DNA of 33,501 nt from positions 1 through 33,501 of the forward strand of contig CAIYBH010000414.1 in assembly GCA_903924405.1 (NCBI GenBank), written 5' to 3'. Below, one piece after another: positions 16,440 to 25,551 of this stretch. The DNA is from an uncultured Planctomycetaceae bacterium (GTDB lineage: Bacteria; Planctomycetota; Planctomycetia; Planctomycetales; Planctomycetaceae). Numbering within the stretch: the first letter of the stretch is position 1; each line of letters starts with the position of its first letter. Below the pieces are notes generated by a model, which had not been told where the DNA came from, ran no database searches, and worked only from the letters and a program-made list of their open reading frames with translations. Position numbers and translations under genes: made by a program.

Positions 16440-17377
16440 CGGACACTGAGCGAGGCGGTGCTGGACGATGGCAACGAGTGTGCCTGGGGGCGCGGTGGAT
16501 TGCGCAACTGGCGATGGTGTTGATCAGTCTGACGTGTGTGACGGGTGGGACCGTGGCGGCGGGTGAGGGGATCACGGACGACGTGATCGACCGAGCGAGT
16601 CGTCGGGTGCTGGAATCCCCGGATTTTCGGTCGTTGCGTCGTCGGCTGCAGGAGTCACCGACTTCAGACTCAGCGAGTGACAAAGGCTTTGTGGCATCGG
16701 CACTGCGTTGGTTTGGGGAGCAATTGTCTTCACTTGGTCAGCGAATCGGGGACTTTTTTCAGTGGATGTTTGGTGATTTGTTTAAGCGGGATCCACGTGG
16801 AAAGCCGGATGCGGCGGATGCTGAGTCGTGGTGGAATTCTGTTTTGGAGCTGACGGCGGAGTTATTTCGCCTGATGGCATCACTTGGCAGTCAGACACTG
16901 GTGCTTTCGGTGTTGCTGGTGGTATTGGTGTTTGTGATCGTGGTCGTTGCGAAGGTGATCAGGCGAAGGGACAGACAGCAGGTATTCGCGATGGTGAAAG
17001 CGGGTGAACTGGCAGAGGATGTCAGTGAGATCACGGTGGCACCGGGCGAGCTATCGCCGGCGGTTTATGAGTCGCGTGCATTGAGGCTGGCGGCGGGTGG
17101 GGATTACCGGGCGGCGATTCGCGAGTTGCTGCTGGGGAGTATGAGTTGGCTGGAGCGTTCGGCCCTGATTCGGTTTCGGCGCGGCCTGACGAACCGGGAC
17201 TATTACCGCAGCATCTGGCGGCGGCCGGAGAAGCGTCAGGCGTGGATCGCGACAGCGTCGCAGTTTGAGCTTGTGTATTTCGGGCGTCGTCAACCGACGC
17301 AGGAAATGTTTGAAACCTGTCTGATCGAGTTTCAGGGAGCCTTCCGTGAAGAAGAATCGCCGACTGTCTCGGTCTGA
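16436..17377 (+). CDS. DUF4129 domain membrane protein
   Basis: A 313-residue protein. An N-terminal hydrophobic stretch (IAQLAMVLISLTCVTGGTVAAG, about 21-42) looks like a signal peptide or anchor. A linker with amphipathic helices follows, then a strong membrane helix around residues 156-178 (LVLSVLLVVLVFVIVVVAKV) and a basic stop-transfer stretch RRRDRQQ. The C-terminal 90 residues match DUF4129: LAAGGDYRAAIRELLLGSM, LIRFRRGLTNRDYYRSI, and QFELVYFGRRQPTQE. The domain is almost always linked to MoxR/DUF58 operons; its biochemical role is unknown. Its start overlaps the previous stop by four bases and its 3' end overlaps the DUF4350 gene by 32 bases. Confidence 0.88.
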   Translation: MTDTERGGAGRWQRVCLGARWIAQLAMVLISLTCVTGGTVAAGEGITDDVIDRASRRVLESPDFRSLRRRLQESPTSDSASDKGFVASALRWFGEQLSSLGQRIGDFFQWMFGDLFKRDPRGKPDAADAESWWNSVLELTAELFRLMASLGSQTLVLSVLLVVLVFVIVVVAKVIRRRDRQQVFAMVKAGELAEDVSEITVAPGELSPAVYESRALRLAAGGDYRAAIRELLLGSMSWLERSALIRFRRGLTNRDYYRSIWRRPEKRQAWIATASQFELVYFGRRQPTQEMFETCLIEFQGAFREEESPTVSV

Positions 17378-18824
17378 CGTGACATGGATCACCGTGGCCG
17401 TCCTGCTGGTGCTGCTGCAGTTCTGGTGGATCCCTGGAGACAACGGGTCTGTAACGGATTCTTATTGTAATGCGGTGGATGGAAAGCTGGGAGTCTATCG
17501 GGTTTTGTCGGCGTTGTTTCCGGACGTGCGACGCGAGACGGGCAGTTTGATTCCGCAGCAGCGATGTGTGTTGCTGCTTGCGGGGCCGGATCGTTATCCA
17601 TCGGAAGCGGAACAGTTGGCGTTGTCGCGTTTTGTCAATGACGGGGGGTGTTTGATTTTTGCCCCCGGCTATGACAGCCCGGAGACTTCGTTGACTCCGC
17701 TGCAGATTTCCACATCTGCGCGGCCTGATGCGGCGCTGAATTCGTCGGTGACGTCTGCGATTGCGGCGAGTCCTGTGGCGGGGCCTGGTCCGGCAGCGGG
17801 GCCGGGGAGTTCTGAAAACGAGGATGTTCCGTCGGGTGGCAGCGGTGACGGGCCCGTGGACGAAGCCGGGGCAGTGAAGGCATCAGAGACATCGCCGGTT
17901 GCCGAGGGCCAGGTGGATTCGGGGACAACAGAATCGACGACGTCCGGGGGCTCCGGGTCTGCCGGGAACGTCGGGACTGCAGTCAATCTTCCTGGAGAAT
18001 TGAAACGTTCAATGCTGTTGACGGCTCAAAGTTCATTGATTGAGGGATCGGTCAGCTTTTACTCGCGTGCCATCGTGAACACAGAGGGGGAGGATTGGGA
18101 GACGCTGGTGACTGATGGGACTGGAGGGGTGCAGGTGGCTGTACGTCGTCACGGGCGTGGCAGTATCGTGGTGAGTGCCAGTCCGGATGTGTTTTCGAAC
18201 CGCAGTTTGCTGCAGCCATTGAACGGTCGTCTGGTAGTCAGGCTGGTGGAGCGAGGGATGCGGGCGGAGGGTTCTGCGACGGGAGCCTTGACTGGTGGGA
18301 TGCCAGTGGTGATCAGTGAGTATCTGAACGCCAGCGACTCCTATCGGAGTGTGGGTGCGTTACTCAGCCCGGCGTTGCGACCGGCGACTCTGCAGATCCT
18401 GCTGGTGGCTGTACTTGGAGTCTGGCTGGCATTTTATCGTTTCGGACCGGCGCGTAACCGCATAACGGATCAGCGTCGGACCTTATCGGAGAGTGCTGAG
18501 GCTGTGGGAAATCTGCAGTACCAGTTGAATGATGGTGGGACGGTCGTTCGCGGGTATCTTGAGTATGTCAGTAATCAGCTGCGTCGTCGGCATGGAAGTC
18601 TTGTTCGGCTGGACGATACGGATGGGTTAGTGGCGAGAACGGGGATGTCTGCGGACGAGATTCAGCGGGAGCTGGCGGACATCCGGACGTTGGCATATGC
18701 GGAGCGTGTTGCGCCTGTATCAGCGGCGCGTGCGGTTCGCTGGCTGTGCCGTCTGCAGCAGCGACTGAGTGGAATTCGGGGCCGGGACGCAGAGCCTGTC
18801 GCGGGCAGATCGGAAGCTAAGTAG
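17346..18824 (+). CDS. DUF4350 domain membrane protein
   Basis: A 492-residue protein anchored by an N-terminal helix (about 12-29, TWITVAVLLVLLQFWWIP) and a second helix at about 345-365 (LQILLVAVLGVWLAFYRFGP). Between them lies an extracytoplasmic DUF4350 domain: KLGVYRVLSALFPDVRRETG, LLAGPDRYPSEAEQLALSRF, GGCLIFAPG, and after an insertion HGRGSIVVSASPDVFSNRS. About residues 120-215 are low-complexity Ala/Gly/Ser/Pro with acidic residues and interrupt the domain. The C-terminal 125 residues are cytoplasmic and helical. It starts with GTG at 17346, inside the DUF4129 gene (32-base overlap), which is the only start giving the N-terminal helix. Partner of the MoxR system by context. Confidence 0.85.
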   Translation: MKKNRRLSRSDVTWITVAVLLVLLQFWWIPGDNGSVTDSYCNAVDGKLGVYRVLSALFPDVRRETGSLIPQQRCVLLLAGPDRYPSEAEQLALSRFVNDGGCLIFAPGYDSPETSLTPLQISTSARPDAALNSSVTSAIAASPVAGPGPAAGPGSSENEDVPSGGSGDGPVDEAGAVKASETSPVAEGQVDSGTTESTTSGGSGSAGNVGTAVNLPGELKRSMLLTAQSSLIEGSVSFYSRAIVNTEGEDWETLVTDGTGGVQVAVRRHGRGSIVVSASPDVFSNRSLLQPLNGRLVVRLVERGMRAEGSATGALTGGMPVVISEYLNASDSYRSVGALLSPALRPATLQILLVAVLGVWLAFYRFGPARNRITDQRRTLSESAEAVGNLQYQLNDGGTVVRGYLEYVSNQLRRRHGSLVRLDDTDGLVARTGMSADEIQRELADIRTLAYAERVAPVSAARAVRWLCRLQQRLSGIRGRDAEPVAGRSEAK

Positions 18825-18892
18825 CCTCAGGATGTCGGTGCAGGTTGATGTGGGTGGGGCATATTTTCAGGAAGCAGGAACAGGAAAGACCA

Positions 18893-19852
18893 ATGCAGCT
18901 GAGTGAAGTGAAATCCTTGTTTGAAGCAGTGCAGGCCCAGATTTCGCGAGTGGTGATCGGTCAGCAGGAGTTGATTGAGGGCGTGATTGTGGCCTTGTTT
19001 TCTGAGGGCAGCGTTCTGATTGAGGGGCCGCCGGGATTGGGGAAAACGCTGTTGGTAAACGTTCTGGCTGGAACCGTGTCATGTGGTTTCCGGCGAGTTC
19101 AGTTCACACCGGACCTGATGCCATCGGATTTAACGGGGCACAGCATTTACGATATGAAGCAGCAGGTTTTCACGTTCAACGAGGGCCCGGTATTCACGAA
19201 CCTGCTGCTGACGGATGAAATCAATCGAGCGCCCCCGAAGACTCAGTCTGCCCTGCTGGAAGTGATGCAGGAGCATCAGGTGAGTGTGGATGGGAAGACG
19301 CACCACCTGCCTCGTCCATTTCTGGTCATAGCGACTCAGAATCCGATTGAGCATGAGGGGACGTATCCGTTGCCGGAGGCGCAGGTGGATCGATTCATGT
19401 TCAAGTTGCTGGTGGATTACCCGGCGCCGGCGGATGAGGCGGACATACTGGGGCATTACGCAGCGGGGCGGGATCCACGTAGTTCGTCGGACTTTCAACT
19501 GCAGCCGATTGTGGAAGCGGAGACGGTCCTGTTGATTCAGCAGACTGTGAAATCGGTGATTGTGGAGCCGGAGCTGTTGCAGTACATCGTCAGCATTCTG
19601 GGGGCATGTCGTTCGTGGGGCACAGTGACGATTGGTCCCAGTCCGCGAGCTGGAGTCAACATGTTGATTGCGTCGCGGACGCTGGCGGCCTGTCGGGGCC
19701 GGGACTTTGTGACGCCGGATGACATCAAGGAGCTGGCCCCCTGGATTCTCCGGCACCGGATTCGACTGCGTCCGGAGGCTGAGTTGGAAGGTGTGACACC
19801 GGACGAGACGATACGTGCCATTCTGGAGAGCGTGGAGGCGCCGAAACGATGA
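18893..19852 (+). CDS. MoxR family AAA+ ATPase
   Basis: A 319-residue AAA+ ATPase of the MoxR group (AAA_3 plus lid). Walker A is GPPGLGKT with K51. Walker B is LLLTDEIN with D108 and E109, followed by RAPPKTQSALLEVMQE. Sensor 1 is VIATQNPIEHEGTYPLPEAQ with DRFMFK, and the arginine-bearing lid includes GPSPRAGVNML. MoxR proteins are thought to act as chaperone-like ATPases that remodel partner proteins together with vWA or DUF58 proteins. The frame is open back to 18845, but ATG 18893 has AGGAAAG just upstream and matches family N-termini. It begins 68 bases after the DUF4350 stop, the only sizeable gap in the operon, so it has its own ribosome entry. Its stop overlaps the DUF58 start by ATGA. 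Confidence 0.94.
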   Translation: MQLSEVKSLFEAVQAQISRVVIGQQELIEGVIVALFSEGSVLIEGPPGLGKTLLVNVLAGTVSCGFRRVQFTPDLMPSDLTGHSIYDMKQQVFTFNEGPVFTNLLLTDEINRAPPKTQSALLEVMQEHQVSVDGKTHHLPRPFLVIATQNPIEHEGTYPLPEAQVDRFMFKLLVDYPAPADEADILGHYAAGRDPRSSSDFQLQPIVEAETVLLIQQTVKSVIVEPELLQYIVSILGACRSWGTVTIGPSPRAGVNMLIASRTLAACRGRDFVTPDDIKELAPWILRHRIRLRPEAELEGVTPDETIRAILESVEAPKR

Positions 19853-21159
19853 TTCCATCACGGCGACTGGTCATGCTTGCTGCACTGCTGACTGTGCCAT
19901 TGCTGCTGTCATCGGTGAACCGGACGATTGCAGACATCGGTTTGTTGCTGAATGTGGTGCTGGCTGCGGTGGCAATGCTGGACTTGCTGATCAGTCCGGG
20001 ACCTGAAGGGGTGGAACTGCGGCGAGTGATATCGGAAGTGCTGAGTGTCGCGGCGAGTAATCCGGCGACGATGCAGGTACGGAATCGATCGTCCTTTCCC
20101 TTAGCACTGACAATTCATGACGATGCGGGACCGTACTGTGTGGTTGGTGGGCTGCCACAGACGCTGCGGCTGGGGGCTGGCGAGGAATCAGAGGTGCATT
20201 ACACGGTGACGCCATCGCGTCGCGGGGCTTCAGAAATGCCCGAGGTTCACCTGCGGTTTCCGACGAGGCTGGGATTGTGGACACGACAGCAGGTGCGGCC
20301 TCTGAAGACGCCTCTGAGAATTTACCCGGACGTCCGAGCTGTTTACCGCTATGAGTTGCTGGCTCGTCGGAACAGACTGGGTGAGATGGGAGTGCGGATC
20401 ATGCGGATGCCCGGGCAGGGGCGTGAGTTTGAGCGTCTGCGGGAGTATCGGCATGGGGACGAGATTCGCAGGGTGGACTGGAAAGCGACGTCGCGGCACC
20501 GGCAGTTGATTAGTCGCGAGTTCAATGTGGAGCGGAATCAGAGTCTGGTGATTATGGTGGATTGCGGACGGTTCATGCGGAACGAAGCGGGGGGCGTGAG
20601 TTTTCTGGACCTGGCATTGAACTCAGCGATCATGCTCAGCCACATCGCGCTGGGCCAGGGCGACAACGTATCGATGCTGGCATTTTCAGAGAAGATTGAA
20701 CGGTATGTCCGGCCGGTGCGAGGAAAGCCGGGGATTCAGCAGATCCTGCGGTCGGCTTATGACCTGCAGGCATCGACGGCGGTGTCGGACTACAGTCTGG
20801 CGTTTGAATATCTGACGCGAGTGCAGCGGAAGCGGGCGCTGGTGGTTTTGATTACGTTCGTGACGGACGAGCTGCAGTTGCGGGTGATTGGCGAGAGTCT
20901 GCGACTGCGAAGTCTGCCTTATTTGCCGTTGTGTGTGCTGCTTCAGGATTCGGGACTGCGTTTGATGGCTGACGAGATTCCGGAATCGGATTTGGGGGCC
21001 TATCGCACGGCGGCGGCGGCGGAGATACTGTCGGGGCAGGCTCGAGAAGCGGCGTTGTTGCGGGAATCGGGAGTGCTTTTGATTGACACGCCACCGGAGT
21101 TGCTGACCGAACGACTGATCAACGGATATCTGGGTGCCAAATCGCGGAATCTGATGTGA
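19849..21159 (+). CDS. DUF58 domain protein, MoxR partner
   Basis: A 436-residue protein with two N-terminal hydrophobic helices (about 7-22 and 29-48, VMLAALLTVPLLLSSV and IGLLLNVVLAAVAMLDLLI). A beta-rich region follows (about 50-160) and then the diagnostic DUF58 block GREFERLREYRHGDEIRRVD with WKATSRHRQLISREF at about 188-225. After it comes a vWA-like strand with a partial metal site, LVIMVDCGRFM, then SFLDLALNSAIMLSHIALGQGDNVSMLAFS. DUF58 proteins are encoded beside MoxR ATPases and are believed to be their membrane-bound partner or substrate. The four-base overlap with the ATPase gene supports a stoichiometric pair. No terminator is evident after the stop at 21159. Confidence 0.92.
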   Translation: MIPSRRLVMLAALLTVPLLLSSVNRTIADIGLLLNVVLAAVAMLDLLISPGPEGVELRRVISEVLSVAASNPATMQVRNRSSFPLALTIHDDAGPYCVVGGLPQTLRLGAGEESEVHYTVTPSRRGASEMPEVHLRFPTRLGLWTRQQVRPLKTPLRIYPDVRAVYRYELLARRNRLGEMGVRIMRMPGQGREFERLREYRHGDEIRRVDWKATSRHRQLISREFNVERNQSLVIMVDCGRFMRNEAGGVSFLDLALNSAIMLSHIALGQGDNVSMLAFSEKIERYVRPVRGKPGIQQILRSAYDLQASTAVSDYSLAFEYLTRVQRKRALVVLITFVTDELQLRVIGESLRLRSLPYLPLCVLLQDSGLRLMADEIPESDLGAYRTAAAAEILSGQAREAALLRESGVLLIDTPPELLTERLINGYLGAKSRNLM

Positions 21160-21282
21160 TGGGGGGAACTGTGGACTGACGGAACCGTCGTGGGTGGTGG
21201 GAATCGAGCGTTGCATTTTTTCGGCAGTTGCCGCGAACTTTTGGGGCAAGAGCAGCGAGCGGAGTCCATTAAAATCGCGGGG

Positions 21283-21315
21283 TTTTCATTTTCGGGAATT
21301 CCGGATCCATGAAAA
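21283..21315. other. Inverted repeat upstream of gltD
   Basis: TTTTCAT (21283-21289) pairs with ATGAAAA (21309-21315) around a 19-base spacer that contains the palindromes GGAATTCC and GGATCC. It lies about 140 bases before gltD. It could be an operator or leader hairpin, or chance. Confidence 0.25.
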
Positions 21316-21454
21316 TCTCCGGATTTCTTACGCACACCCGTGTTCCACTCGAATCGCCCCGCTTTTTGCATTATATCTTGTGTCCACGCACGCGGAGTGG
21401 CAGATGGATCACTTCGGGCGAAAAGCATAGATGTTGTCTGGAAAGTGAAAAGTC

Positions 21455-22954
21455 ATGGGCAAGCCAACGGGCTTCAAGGAATACGCGCGGCAGGTACCGG
21501 CGGATCGGGAACCATTACTGCGAGTGATGGACTGGAAGGAATTCCACGAGCACATGTCGGAAACGGATCTGAAGATCCAGGGTGCTCGTTGCATGGACTG
21601 TGGGGTTCCGTTCTGTCATACGGGCGATTTGATGGCCAACATGGCGTCAGGCTGTCCGATCAACAATCTGATTCCGGAATGGAACGATCTGGTTTATCAG
21701 GGTCGTTGGCGTGATGCGCTGGATCGCCTGCACAAGACCAACAATTTCCCGGAGTTCACTGGGCGAGTGTGTCCGGCGCCGTGTGAGGGGTCCTGTTGTG
21801 TGGGAGTGAACGACCCACCGGTGACAATCAAGAACATTGAATGTTCGATCATTGATCATGCCTTTGAAATGGGGTGGGTTGTTCCAGAGCCGCCGCAGGT
21901 GCGGACGGGAAAAAAGGTGGCGGTGATTGGTTCCGGACTTGCGGGGCTGGCTGCGGCAGCGCAGTTGAACAAGGCTGGCCACTGGGTCACGGTCTACGAG
22001 CGTGACGATCGGGTTGGTGGTTTGCTGATGTACGGCATTCCGAACATGAAACTGGACAAGCGTGAGGTTGTTGACCGACGCATTCGGATCATGGAGCAGG
22101 AGGGGATTACGTTCTTCACCGGGATGACCGTGGGTCGGGATGTTCCGGGCAGTCAGTTGCTGGAGGACTTTGATGCGGTGGTGATAGCGACGGGTGCGAC
22201 GCGGCCGCGAGATTTGCCGATTCCTGGTCGTCAGTTGAAGGGTGTTCATTTCGCGATGGACTTTCTGCGGCAGAACACGCGAAGTCTGCTGGACAGTGGG
22301 CTTGGCGATGGCCAGTACATCAGTGCGAAGGACAAGCATGTCGTCGTGATTGGTGGTGGTGACACGGGGAACGACTGCATCGGCACATCTGTGCGTCATG
22401 GATGTCGATCACTGGTGAACTTTGAGATTGTTGAAAAGCCACCGCTGCATCGAGCACCGAACAATCCGTGGCCCCAGTGGCCTCGGGTTTACCGTGTTGA
22501 CTACGGTCATGAAGAGGCGGCTGCGAAATTTGGCGAGGATCCGCGACAGTTTGCCGTGCAGACGGTTGATTTTGTGGACGACGGTCATGGTAATGTGAAA
22601 GCGATCAGGACCATCGAAGTCGACTGGCAGACGATGACGGAAGGCGGGCCTCCGTTTGTACCGATCCCGGGCACAGAAAAAGAGTACCCTGCTGACCTCG
22701 TCTTTTTGGCGCTTGGCTTCCTCGGTCCGGAGCATTCTGTTGCTGAGCAGCTGGGTGTTCGACTGAAAGAGGGACGTGGCGGGATGAGCTGGCTGGAAGG
22801 TGAGCACGAAAAGTTCACGACCAGCAATCCTCGCGTTTTTGTGGCGGGTGACTGTCGTCGTGGTCAGAGCCTTGTGGTCTGGGCCATCAATGAGGGCCGT
22901 GGAGCCGCTCGTGAAGTGGATCGATTCCTGATGGGGACGACTGATCTTACATAG
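21455..22954 (+). CDS. gltD: Glutamate synthase small subunit GltD
   Basis: GltD passes electrons from NADPH through FAD and Fe-S clusters to the large subunit, which makes glutamate from glutamine and 2-oxoglutarate. The 499-residue protein has the N-terminal Fe-S domain with C46, C49, C54 and C67 ([18 protein letters not shown]) and C106, C110 and C114 ([10 protein letters not shown]). It has an FAD site [14 protein letters not shown] at 155-168 and an NADPH site [13 protein letters not shown] near 293-306. The end [19 protein letters not shown] closes the FAD site. The large subunit gltB is not adjacent, so it must be elsewhere, or this subunit serves another partner. GGAAAG about ten bases before the ATG supports the start. 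A terminator follows directly, so the gene is probably monocistronic. Confidence 0.95.
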   Translation: MGKPTGFKEYARQVPADREPLLRVMDWKEFHEHMSETDLKIQGARCMDCGVPFCHTGDLMANMASGCPINNLIPEWNDLVYQGRWRDALDRLHKTNNFPEFTGRVCPAPCEGSCCVGVNDPPVTIKNIECSIIDHAFEMGWVVPEPPQVRTGKKVAVIGSGLAGLAAAAQLNKAGHWVTVYERDDRVGGLLMYGIPNMKLDKREVVDRRIRIMEQEGITFFTGMTVGRDVPGSQLLEDFDAVVIATGATRPRDLPIPGRQLKGVHFAMDFLRQNTRSLLDSGLGDGQYISAKDKHVVVIGGGDTGNDCIGTSVRHGCRSLVNFEIVEKPPLHRAPNNPWPQWPRVYRVDYGHEEAAAKFGEDPRQFAVQTVDFVDDGHGNVKAIRTIEVDWQTMTEGGPPFVPIPGTEKEYPADLVFLALGFLGPEHSVAEQLGVRLKEGRGGMSWLEGEHEKFTTSNPRVFVAGDCRRGQSLVVWAINEGRGAAREVDRFLMGTTDLT

Positions 22955-22987
22955 CCAGTTCGTTTGTCCGGTTGACAGATTTCACAG

Positions 22988-23021
22988 ACCGGAGCTCGTG
23001 TTTGCGAGTTCCGGTTTTTTT
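22988..23021 (+). terminator. Intrinsic terminator after gltD
   Basis: ACCGGAGCTCG (22988-22998) pairs with CGAGTTCCGGT (23005-23015) over 11 bases with a single G-T wobble, around a 6-base loop, and runs into seven T residues (23015-23021). It lies 33 bases after the gltD stop. Confidence 0.92.
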
Positions 23022-23156
23022 ACGTCTGGTGATTTCGGGCGATTGGCGGAGATTGTATTCTGGCACTGCTGTTCCGGCATGCGGGAGCATTTCTGCAGAA
23101 CGCTGGCTGGTCCTACAGTTTGAATTGCCGCGCGGCCACGACTCACTCCGATTGGG

Positions 23157-24632
23157 ATGATCTGCATGCATCGTATTCTGCCGGTATTATTCCTGCTGAT
23201 CAGTTTTTGTAACGGCCTGGTTTGGGCAGCCAGTCCGCAGCGCAACATCGTCTTCATTCTGATTGACGATCTGGGCTGGTCGGATGCTGGCTGTTACGGC
23301 AGCACGTTCCACGAGACGCCTCACATTGATGAGCTGGCAGCGCGCGGTGTGAGATTTACGCAGGCGTATGCTGCATGTCCGGTGTGTTCGCCGACGCGGG
23401 CCAGCATTTTGACGGGCAGGCATCCGGTGCGATTGCAGATAACGGACTGGATTCCGGGGAACACGGTTCCGGCGGACGCGCGTCATCGGTTTCTGCAGAT
23501 CGAAGATCGGAACGAGTTGCCGCTGGAGGAAATCACACTGGCGGAGGCACTGCGGGGTGTTGGTTACCAGACGTTTTTTGCCGGGAAGTGGCACCTTGGT
23601 GGGGCGGGGTATTTGCCGACCGACCAGGGCTTTGAGATCAACCTTGGCGGCGCGGACTATGGGCAGCCGCCGGGTGGATATTACGCGCCCTGGAAGAATC
23701 CGTATCTGAAAGAGATCCGGGACGGGGAATATCTCACGGAGAGGCTGACGGAGGAGTCCATTTCGTTTTTGAAGAATCGGGATCCGGAGCGACCATTTCT
23801 GCTGTACCTGAGTCATTACGACGTGCATACGCCGCTGCACGAAGCTCCGGGGCATTTCAGCAGGTTTCAGAAGAAGCGGCAGCAATTGGGACCAGCTCCT
23901 GCGGCGATTGCGGAGCGGCGGGGACTTTCCTCGGGACGGCAGGAGAATGCTCGGTATGCATCCATGCTGGCGGCGGTGGATGACAGTGTGGGCAGGATTA
24001 TGAGCGAGTTGAAATCACTGGGTCTGCTGGAAACCACGACGGTCATCTTCACCTCGGACAATGGCGGGCTCTGCACGCTGAAATCGCCGGGGCCGACCAG
24101 TAATCTGCCATTACGATCGGGGAAAGGCTGGTTGTATGAAGGCGGAATCCGTGTTCCGCTGCTGATGGTGTCTCCTGAAGTGACGCAGTCGGGGAGTGTG
24201 GTGGAGGCGCCGGTTCTGAGTACGGATTTTTTCCCGACGATCCTGGACCTGATTTCGCAGCCGACGGCGGTGTCTGGGATTGCGGATGGCCAGAGTTTTG
24301 CGGGGGCATTGCTGGGACAGGCCATCAGCCAGACTCGGCCGCTTGTATGGCACTACCCGCACTACCATGGATCTGAATGGACGCCGGGAGCGGCTCTGAG
24401 AGAAGGCGACTGGAAGCTGATTGAGTTTTACGAGTTTGGAGATGCTGAGCTGTATGAGCTGGGGAGTGACCCGGGTGAGCGGCAAAATCTTGCTGCGGAG
24501 ATGCCGGAAAAGCTGGCGGAATTACGGGGGAAACTGCGGGCCTGGCAGACGGAAATGGGGGCGATGATGCCGCAGCCAAACGGGAACTGGCGGGGTGGCG
24601 GACTGGAGGAGAAGTCGGAATCGCTACAGTAG
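23157..24632 (+). CDS. Secreted type I sulfatase
   Basis: A 491-residue exported sulfatase. Residues 1 to about 25 are a signal peptide (ILPVLFLLISFCNGLVWAA). The formylglycine motif C77-S-P-T-R81 needs maturation by a formylglycine-generating enzyme or anaerobic sulfatase-maturating enzyme. The metal and sulfate ligands are present: IDDLGW at the N-terminus, GKWHLGG, SHYDVHTPLH and TSDNGG. The C-terminal WTPGAALREGDWKLIEF and ELYELGSDPGERQNLA are common in arylsulfatase A/GalNAc-6-sulfatase-like enzymes. It probably removes sulfate esters from polysaccharides, as expected in marine or freshwater planctomycetes, but the substrate cannot be read from sequence. Start could be ATG 23157 or the in-frame ATG at 23166. 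No polysaccharide genes are nearby. Confidence 0.92.
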   Translation: MICMHRILPVLFLLISFCNGLVWAASPQRNIVFILIDDLGWSDAGCYGSTFHETPHIDELAARGVRFTQAYAACPVCSPTRASILTGRHPVRLQITDWIPGNTVPADARHRFLQIEDRNELPLEEITLAEALRGVGYQTFFAGKWHLGGAGYLPTDQGFEINLGGADYGQPPGGYYAPWKNPYLKEIRDGEYLTERLTEESISFLKNRDPERPFLLYLSHYDVHTPLHEAPGHFSRFQKKRQQLGPAPAAIAERRGLSSGRQENARYASMLAAVDDSVGRIMSELKSLGLLETTTVIFTSDNGGLCTLKSPGPTSNLPLRSGKGWLYEGGIRVPLLMVSPEVTQSGSVVEAPVLSTDFFPTILDLISQPTAVSGIADGQSFAGALLGQAISQTRPLVWHYPHYHGSEWTPGAALREGDWKLIEFYEFGDAELYELGSDPGERQNLAAEMPEKLAELRGKLRAWQTEMGAMMPQPNGNWRGGGLEEKSESLQ

Positions 24633-24951
24633 ACTCGCGTGTGACACTGGAGCGAGCCTGCACGATGCTCGTCATGCCGCCACTGGAATTGGGGAAGATT
24701 TTTGTGGGCAGGGACGAGGTACAAGGATGGGGGGGAAATCCGGATCTTCGTCGTTCCCGGAAGTCCCGTTCAATTACGGAAGAAATCTGCGGTGCAGCAA
24801 ATTGATTCCGGATCGTGAAAACGGTAAGACATGTGGATTGGCGTCTGCGTGAATTTGTGTTGGTATCGGCAGCGATGCCGTACTGCGACGCCAGTGCTCA
24901 GCCGTAACGGCCCTGTGCAATCGACTTTTTTCTGTTCAGTGAATTCAGGTT
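24633..24951. other. Intergenic region sulfatase / leuD
   Basis: About 320 bases. I see no gene, RNA or strong terminator. A GCTACAGT overlapping the sulfatase stop (24623-24630) resembles the GCTANNAT element but is far from leuD. Confidence 0.4.
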
Positions 24952-25551
24952 ATGTCAATTAACGAAATCAAGACTGTCACGGCAACCGCGATTCCACTCC
25001 TTCTGGACGACATCGACACGGATCGAATCATTCCGGCCAGGTTTCTTCGATGTGTCACGTTTGAGGGGCTTGGGGCGCACGCGTTTGAAGATGACCGATT
25101 GCAGGATCCGGGTCATCCGTTTGAGCAGTCTCGTTTTCAGGGGGCTGGCATTCTTGTGGCTGGCCGTAATTTTGGTTGCGGTTCGTCCCGTGAACATGCA
25201 CCGCAGTCACTGATGCGGTGGGGGATCCGGGCCATTATTGCAGAGTCTTTTGCCGAGATTTTCTTCGGCAACTGCAACTCGCTGGGGATTCCCGCGGTCC
25301 GGGCAACTCGTGCGGACCTCGAGGCTCTTGCTGCGGCGATTGAGCAGAATCCGGTCGTGCAGGTGACTCTGGATCTGGAGCAGCTGACTGTGAAGGCGGG
25401 GGCATTAACATTTTCTGTTTCGATGCCGGAGAGTGCTCGCGATGCACTTGTTTCCGGTCAGTGGGATTACCTCGGGCGGCTGCTGAGTGCAGAGGGCCAG
25501 GTGACGCAACACGCGGCTTCGATTCCGTACCTGACAGGATTCCGCAGTTAG
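24952..25551 (+). CDS. leuD: 3-isopropylmalate dehydratase small subunit LeuD
   Basis: With the large subunit LeuC, LeuD isomerises 2- to 3-isopropylmalate in leucine synthesis. The 199-residue length is normal for the bacterial subunit. Visible family signatures are [37 protein letters not shown] followed by P, and [20 protein letters not shown] with LGIPAV. LeuC, which carries the 4Fe-4S cluster, is not beside it, which is unusual because leuC and leuD are adjacent in many bacteria. The start at 24952 begins [20 protein letters not shown], close to family N-termini. No Shine-Dalgarno site is obvious. Confidence 0.95.
   Translation: MSINEIKTVTATAIPLLLDDIDTDRIIPARFLRCVTFEGLGAHAFEDDRLQDPGHPFEQSRFQGAGILVAGRNFGCGSSREHAPQSLMRWGIRAIIAESFAEIFFGNCNSLGIPAVRATRADLEALAAAIEQNPVVQVTLDLEQLTVKAGALTFSVSMPESARDALVSGQWDYLGRLLSAEGQVTQHAASIPYLTGFRS

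Noticed and set aside
18845..21159. MoxR and DUF58 as an anti-phage or conflict system
   Set aside because: The pair sits in the common housekeeping arrangement with DUF4129, DUF4350, SpoIIM and RDD. No effector, nuclease or protease-switch gene typical of MoxR-vWA defence systems is present.
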